A stretch of 64,000 bases of DNA from Massilia kyonggiensis (GTDB lineage: Bacteria > Pseudomonadota > Gammaproteobacteria > Burkholderiales > Burkholderiaceae_D). Below, in pieces: positions 61,303 to 64,000 of this stretch. The notes under the pieces were generated by a model. It made no database searches and was not told the DNA's origin. It saw only the letters and a program-made list of their open reading frames with translations. Position 1 is the stretch's first letter; every line of letters starts with the position of its first letter. The stretch spans positions 186,001-250,000 of the forward strand of contig NZ_JANUGY010000009.1 of assembly GCF_024756235.1 (NCBI RefSeq). The letters run 5' to 3'. Position numbers and translations under genes: made by a program.

Positions 61303-62304
61303 TCAAGCTTCGCACAGCCGCGCGGGTGCCGGCGCGCGCATGGCCGTGCCATCGAAGAAGTGCAGGATGCGTTGGGGCAGCCAGTCGAGGCTTCCAGGGA
61401 AGGGGCCGGTCGAAAAGCCGACATGGCCGCCTGTTTCGGGATACTCCAGGGTCACCGCGGGCGCGGCCGTCCGCGGCAAGAAGCGGCCGGGCAGGAATGG
61501 GTCGTTCTGCGCGTTCAGCACGAGCGTCGGTACGACGATGTCGTGCAGGACGTGGCGGGCGCTGGCGCGGTGCCAATAGTCGTCCGTGTCGCGGTAGCCA
61601 TGCAGCGGGGCGGTGACGACGTTGTCGAAACTGTATAAATCGTTTGCGGCAAGCAGGCGGTCGCGGTCGAACAGGCCGGGAAAGCGTTCCAGCTTGGCCA
61701 GTGCCTTCGGCTTCAGGGTCTGCAGGAACATGCGCGTGTACAGCCGGTTGAAGCCGGACGACAGCGCGGCGCCGCCGGCCGCCAGGTCGAGCGGGGCGGA
61801 GACGGCCACGGCGGCGTCGACGATACCCGCGCCATGGCGCTGTTCACCGAGCCAGCGCAGCAGCGCATTGCCGCCCAGCGAGACGCCGGCCACGTAGAAC
61901 GGACCGGGAAAGCGGGGCCGCAGGCGGCGGATGATCCAGTCGAGTTCTTCGGCGTCGCCGGAGTGGTAGAAGCGGGGCGCGCGGTTCGGCTCGCCCGAGC
62001 AGCCGCGGAAATGCGGGATCGCGCCATGCCAGCCGCGCGCCTTGACGGCCGCCATCAGCGACCGCGCGTAATGGCTGTCCGACGAACCTTCCAGGCCGTG
62101 GAACAGCAGTACACAGGGAGAAGCAGGGGACCCACCGTCGACGAGGTCGACGTCGATGAAATCCTGGCCGCAGGGTGTGTTCCAGCGCTCGCGCCGGTAG
62201 GCGACGGCCGGCTTGCGGATGCAGACAGCGGGATAAATCGTCTGCAGATCACCGCCCGGCAGCCACCACGGGGCCCGATAGCCTGCTGCGCCCGCTTGGT
62301 TCAC
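61303..62304 (-). CDS. YheT-family alpha/beta hydrolase
   Basis: A 333-aa hydrolase. Motifs are APWWLPGGDLQTIYP at the N-terminus, LLFHGLEGSSDSHYARSL (oxyanion), FRGCSGEPNRAPRFYHSGDAEEL, the nucleophile elbow VAGVSLGGNALLRWLGE, an Asp in NAQNDPFLP and a His in TGGHVGF. This is the UPF0017/YheT esterase family whose substrate is unknown. It lies in a short operon behind the zinc-finger gene and ahead of the unknown gene. Confidence 0.9.
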   Translation of the reverse strand: MNQAGAAGYRAPWWLPGGDLQTIYPAVCIRKPAVAYRRERWNTPCGQDFIDVDLVDGGSPASPCVLLFHGLEGSSDSHYARSLMAAVKARGWHGAIPHFRGCSGEPNRAPRFYHSGDAEELDWIIRRLRPRFPGPFYVAGVSLGGNALLRWLGEQRHGAGIVDAAVAVSAPLDLAAGGAALSSGFNRLYTRMFLQTLKPKALAKLERFPGLFDRDRLLAANDLYSFDNVVTAPLHGYRDTDDYWHRASARHVLHDIVVPTLVLNAQNDPFLPGRFLPRTAAPAVTLEYPETGGHVGFSTGPFPGSLDWLPQRILHFFDGTAMRAPAPARLCEA

Positions 62305-62329
62305 GGCAAGCTCCCGGAAAGAAAAGAAA

Positions 62330-62524
62330 TCAGTGATGCGCCAGCACGGTGCCCGGCTTCAGGCGGTACTGGGTGCCGCAGTACGGGCACTTGGCGTTGC
62401 CGTCATGATCGAAGTCCAGGAAGACGCGCGGGTGGGACGACCACAGCGGCATGGCCGGGTTCGGGCAATAGGCCGGCAGGTCCTTGGCTTCCAGTTCCAC
62501 GACCGGGATGGTCTTGTCGTTCAT
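62330..62524 (-). CDS. CHCC zinc-finger domain protein
   Basis: A 64-aa protein. The zinc ligands are Cys20, His31, Cys46 and Cys49 (AYCPNP, SSHPRVFLDF, KCPYCGTQYRL), the zf-CHCC pattern related to the mitochondrial complex I subunit NDUFS6. It is small, cytosolic and of unknown role in bacteria. It is 25 bp upstream of the YheT gene and divergent from azlC. Confidence 0.9.
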   Translation of the reverse strand: MNDKTIPVVELEAKDLPAYCPNPAMPLWSSHPRVFLDFDHDGNAKCPYCGTQYRLKPGTVLAHH

Positions 62525-62621
62525 TCATTTCTCCGTCAGCAAATTGGCAAGGGAAGCCGCAGCATTCCCAAAACCACGATTCTAACGGATTCGACCTGAT
62601 TGCCGGAATGGTCCGGTAGAA

Positions 62622-62649
62622 TAGACATCTTAATACTGTCGAGTAGAAT
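62622..62649 (+). promoter_or_regulatory. Candidate sigma-70 promoter of azlCD
   Basis: TAGACA (62622-62627) and TAGAAT (62644-62649) each differ from consensus by one base and are separated by 16 nt. They lie about 100 bp before the azlC start, in the 226-bp divergent gap. The gap shows no gene. Confidence 0.4.
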
Positions 62650-62750
62650 TTCCTGTAAAGAAATCTACGCGCATTTTCACGCCCTCGTTTCATGTTCGAA
62701 CGCCGCCCGTCCGCCATGCTTGTCGACCGCTTTTGTTGCAGGAACGCGAC

Positions 62751-63494
62751 ATGAGCGGGATACGCATGGAGAGCGGCAACGATGTCGACGGCCACGACCC
62801 CGCCGCCTGGCGCGAAGGTTTCCAGGTCGGCCTGCCCACGCTGTTCGGCCTGGGCGCCTGGGGCATCGTGGTCGGGGTCGCGATGGTCAAGAGCGGCCTC
62901 ACCGTGCTGCAAGCCAGCGCCATGACCTTGATCGTGTACTCCGGCTCGGCCCAGCTCGCGTCGCTGCCGCTGATCGCCACCGGCGCGCCCATCGGCGTCA
63001 TCTTCGCCACCGCCTTCGTCGTCAATCTGCGTTTCGTCATCTTTTCCGCGCTGCTCGCGCCCCATTTCTCGAAGTTGCCGCTGCTGCAGCGTTTTTATCT
63101 CGGCCATATCTCGGGCGACCTGACCACTGCGCTGTTCCTGCAGCGCTATCCCCGCGCGGCGCCCGAACGGGGCAAGCTGTCCTTCCTGAAAGGCTTGCTG
63201 TATCCGAGCTGGGTCGCGTGGCAGGCCGGCACGTTCATCGGCATCTTCCTGGGCAGCGCCGTGCCGACGGAATGGCAGCTGGGCTTTGCCGGCACGCTCG
63301 CGATCCTGTGCATCCTGGTTCCCCTGGTCATGAACAGCGCGGCCCTGTGCGGCGTGCTCGTGGCGGGCGTCGTGTCCGTACTGGCGCATGGCCTGCCGTA
63401 CAAGCTGGGGCTGCTGGTTGCGGTGCTCGTCGGCATGGTCACCGCCATCGTCGTCGAGGAAACGCGCGGACGCCGCAAGGTGCGCCATGGCTGA
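62751..63494 (+). CDS. azlC: AzlC-family branched-chain amino acid exporter, large subunit
   Basis: A 247-aa inner-membrane protein with six or seven helices. It has AWREGFQVGLPTLFGLGAWGIVVGVAMVKSGL, MTLIVYSGSAQLASLPLI and AFVVNLRFVIFSALLAPHF, AzlC landmarks. It exports branched-chain amino acids together with AzlD. The ATG at 62751 has AGGA 7 nt upstream; TTG codons upstream are not needed. It overlaps azlD by 8 bp. Confidence 0.92.
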   Translation: MSGIRMESGNDVDGHDPAAWREGFQVGLPTLFGLGAWGIVVGVAMVKSGLTVLQASAMTLIVYSGSAQLASLPLIATGAPIGVIFATAFVVNLRFVIFSALLAPHFSKLPLLQRFYLGHISGDLTTALFLQRYPRAAPERGKLSFLKGLLYPSWVAWQAGTFIGIFLGSAVPTEWQLGFAGTLAILCILVPLVMNSAALCGVLVAGVVSVLAHGLPYKLGLLVAVLVGMVTAIVVEETRGRRKVRHG

Positions 63495-63831
63495 CTGGGA
63501 AATCTGGACCGTCATCGTGGTGCTGGGCGTGGCGACCGCCTGCACCCGCAGCGCCTTGTGGATGGTGGGCCACCGCGTGACGATTCCCCGGCGCGTGCAG
63601 GAAATGCTGCGCTTTGCGCCGGCCTGCGCGCTGGCTGCGATCGTCGCGCCCGACTTCATGCTGGGGCCGCAGGGCGAGATCGAGCTGGCTGTCACGAACC
63701 CGAAACTGCTGGCCGGTATCGTTGCGCTGGCCTATTACCTGTGGCGGCGGAACATGTTGCAGACCATCGTTATCGGCATGGTGGTATTTACTGCCCTGCG
63801 TGTTTCTGATGTTTTCCACAACGGCCTCTAA
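63487..63831 (+). CDS. azlD: AzlD-family branched-chain amino acid exporter, small subunit
   Basis: A 114-aa protein with four hydrophobic helices. WEIWTVIVVLGVATACTRSALWMVGHRVTIPRRVQEMLRFAPACALAAIVAPDFML is typical AzlD. It forms the exporter with AzlC, whose gene it overlaps. The start was chosen at the overlap because the upstream frame is a shadow of azlC. Confidence 0.92.
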   Translation: MADWEIWTVIVVLGVATACTRSALWMVGHRVTIPRRVQEMLRFAPACALAAIVAPDFMLGPQGEIELAVTNPKLLAGIVALAYYLWRRNMLQTIVIGMVVFTALRVSDVFHNGL

Positions 63832-63833
63832 GG

Positions 63834-63839
63834 TAAAAT
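63834..63839 (+). promoter_or_regulatory. Possible -10 of the pgk promoter
   Basis: TAAAAT lies 33 bp before the pgk ATG, just after the azlD stop codon. The -35 region (about 63811-63818, GTTTTCCA) is poor. The score is low, but pgk must be expressed separately from azlCD at a high level. Confidence 0.3.
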
Positions 63840-63871
63840 AGCGTTTTTTAAACATCCCAAGATTGTTGACA

Positions 63872-64000
63872 ATGGCCGTTCTCAATTTCACCCGCTTGCA
63901 AGACCTGATCGACCAAGACGCGCTGAAAGGCAAGCGCGTCTTCATCCGCGCCGACCTGAACGTTCCGCAGGACGACGCCGGCAACATTACGGAAGACACG
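63872..64000 (+). CDS. pgk: Phosphoglycerate kinase, N-terminal part, cut by window edge
   Basis: The first 43 codons are visible: MAVLNFTRLQDLIDQDALKG followed by KRVFIRADLNVPQDDAG, the PGK signature RADLNVP with substrate-binding Arg and Asp. It makes ATP from 1,3-bisphosphoglycerate in glycolysis. The rest lies beyond the window. The start is separated from azlD by 40 bp. Confidence 0.95.
   Translation, partial: MAVLNFTRLQDLIDQDALKGKRVFIRADLNVPQDDAGNITEDT

Overview
The window is about 64 kb of high-GC chromosome that reads like an Oxalobacteraceae betaproteobacterium of the Massilia/Telluria type. This rests on the gene order dnaK-dnaJ, recA-recX-DUF2889-sucC-sucD-pilin, and pcnB-folK next to panB, together with a PEP-CTERM protein, betaproteobacterial pqq genes and strong third-position GC bias. 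It is an inference from gene content; no 16S rRNA gene is present. I saw no tRNA, rRNA, insertion sequence, phage or CRISPR array. dnaK is cut by the left edge and pgk by the right edge.

Layout. 1-3.5 kb: end of dnaK, dnaJ, a beta-carbonic anhydrase, a MazG-like pyrophosphohydrolase and a small unknown gene. 3.5-15.3 kb: a putrescine/GABA catabolic island (gabD, puuD, puuA, an SpuC/PuuE-type aminotransferase, a sodium:solute symporter, puuC, a second puuA-like gene) with a LytS/LytTR two-component pair inside it. A two-receiver hybrid kinase and a DeoR-regulator/MFS pair follow. 19-24.9 kb: panB-thpR, an anion transporter, and the tightly overlapping hda-HAD-pcnB-folK unit. 24.9-27.2 kb: perM and purM, divergent. 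27.3-35.6 kb: a 2,582-residue RTX/VCBS surface protein followed by a PEP-CTERM protein. 35.9-41 kb: a beheaded S9 peptidase, then a response regulator/kinase/DUF4212/symporter operon. 41.2-48.7 kb: recA, recX, DUF2889, sucCD, a type IV pilin with a probable pilin glycosyltransferase, and a PilZ flagellar brake. 48.8-57.6 kb: an S9 peptidase, a chemoreceptor, a DUF4214 protein and pqqABCDE (pqqA is only 24 codons). 57.7-64 kb: mostly housekeeping genes: moaC, an M48-TPR protease, a YheT hydrolase, a CHCC zinc-finger protein, azlCD and the start of pgk.

How the parts connect. Two genes for surface structures, the type IV pilin and the giant RTX protein, each carry a near-consensus sigma-54 (-24/-12) promoter with the same spacing. 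The pilin promoter is preceded by three palindromes of the GACA-AT-tract-TGTC type, and the RTX promoter by a phased TTGTAA repeat. The polyamine genes puuD and puuC share a GCATTTGGAT element upstream, and in the symporter-puuC divergent region this element lies over the symporter's -35 position. The pathway glutamyl-putrescine to GABA to succinate is nearly complete but lacks a recognisable PuuB oxidase. The most unusual object is the RTX protein. It has nine near-identical VCBS-like domains in a higher-order pattern and five copies of a module resembling the VCA0849-type secretion target, which normally occurs once at the C-terminus.
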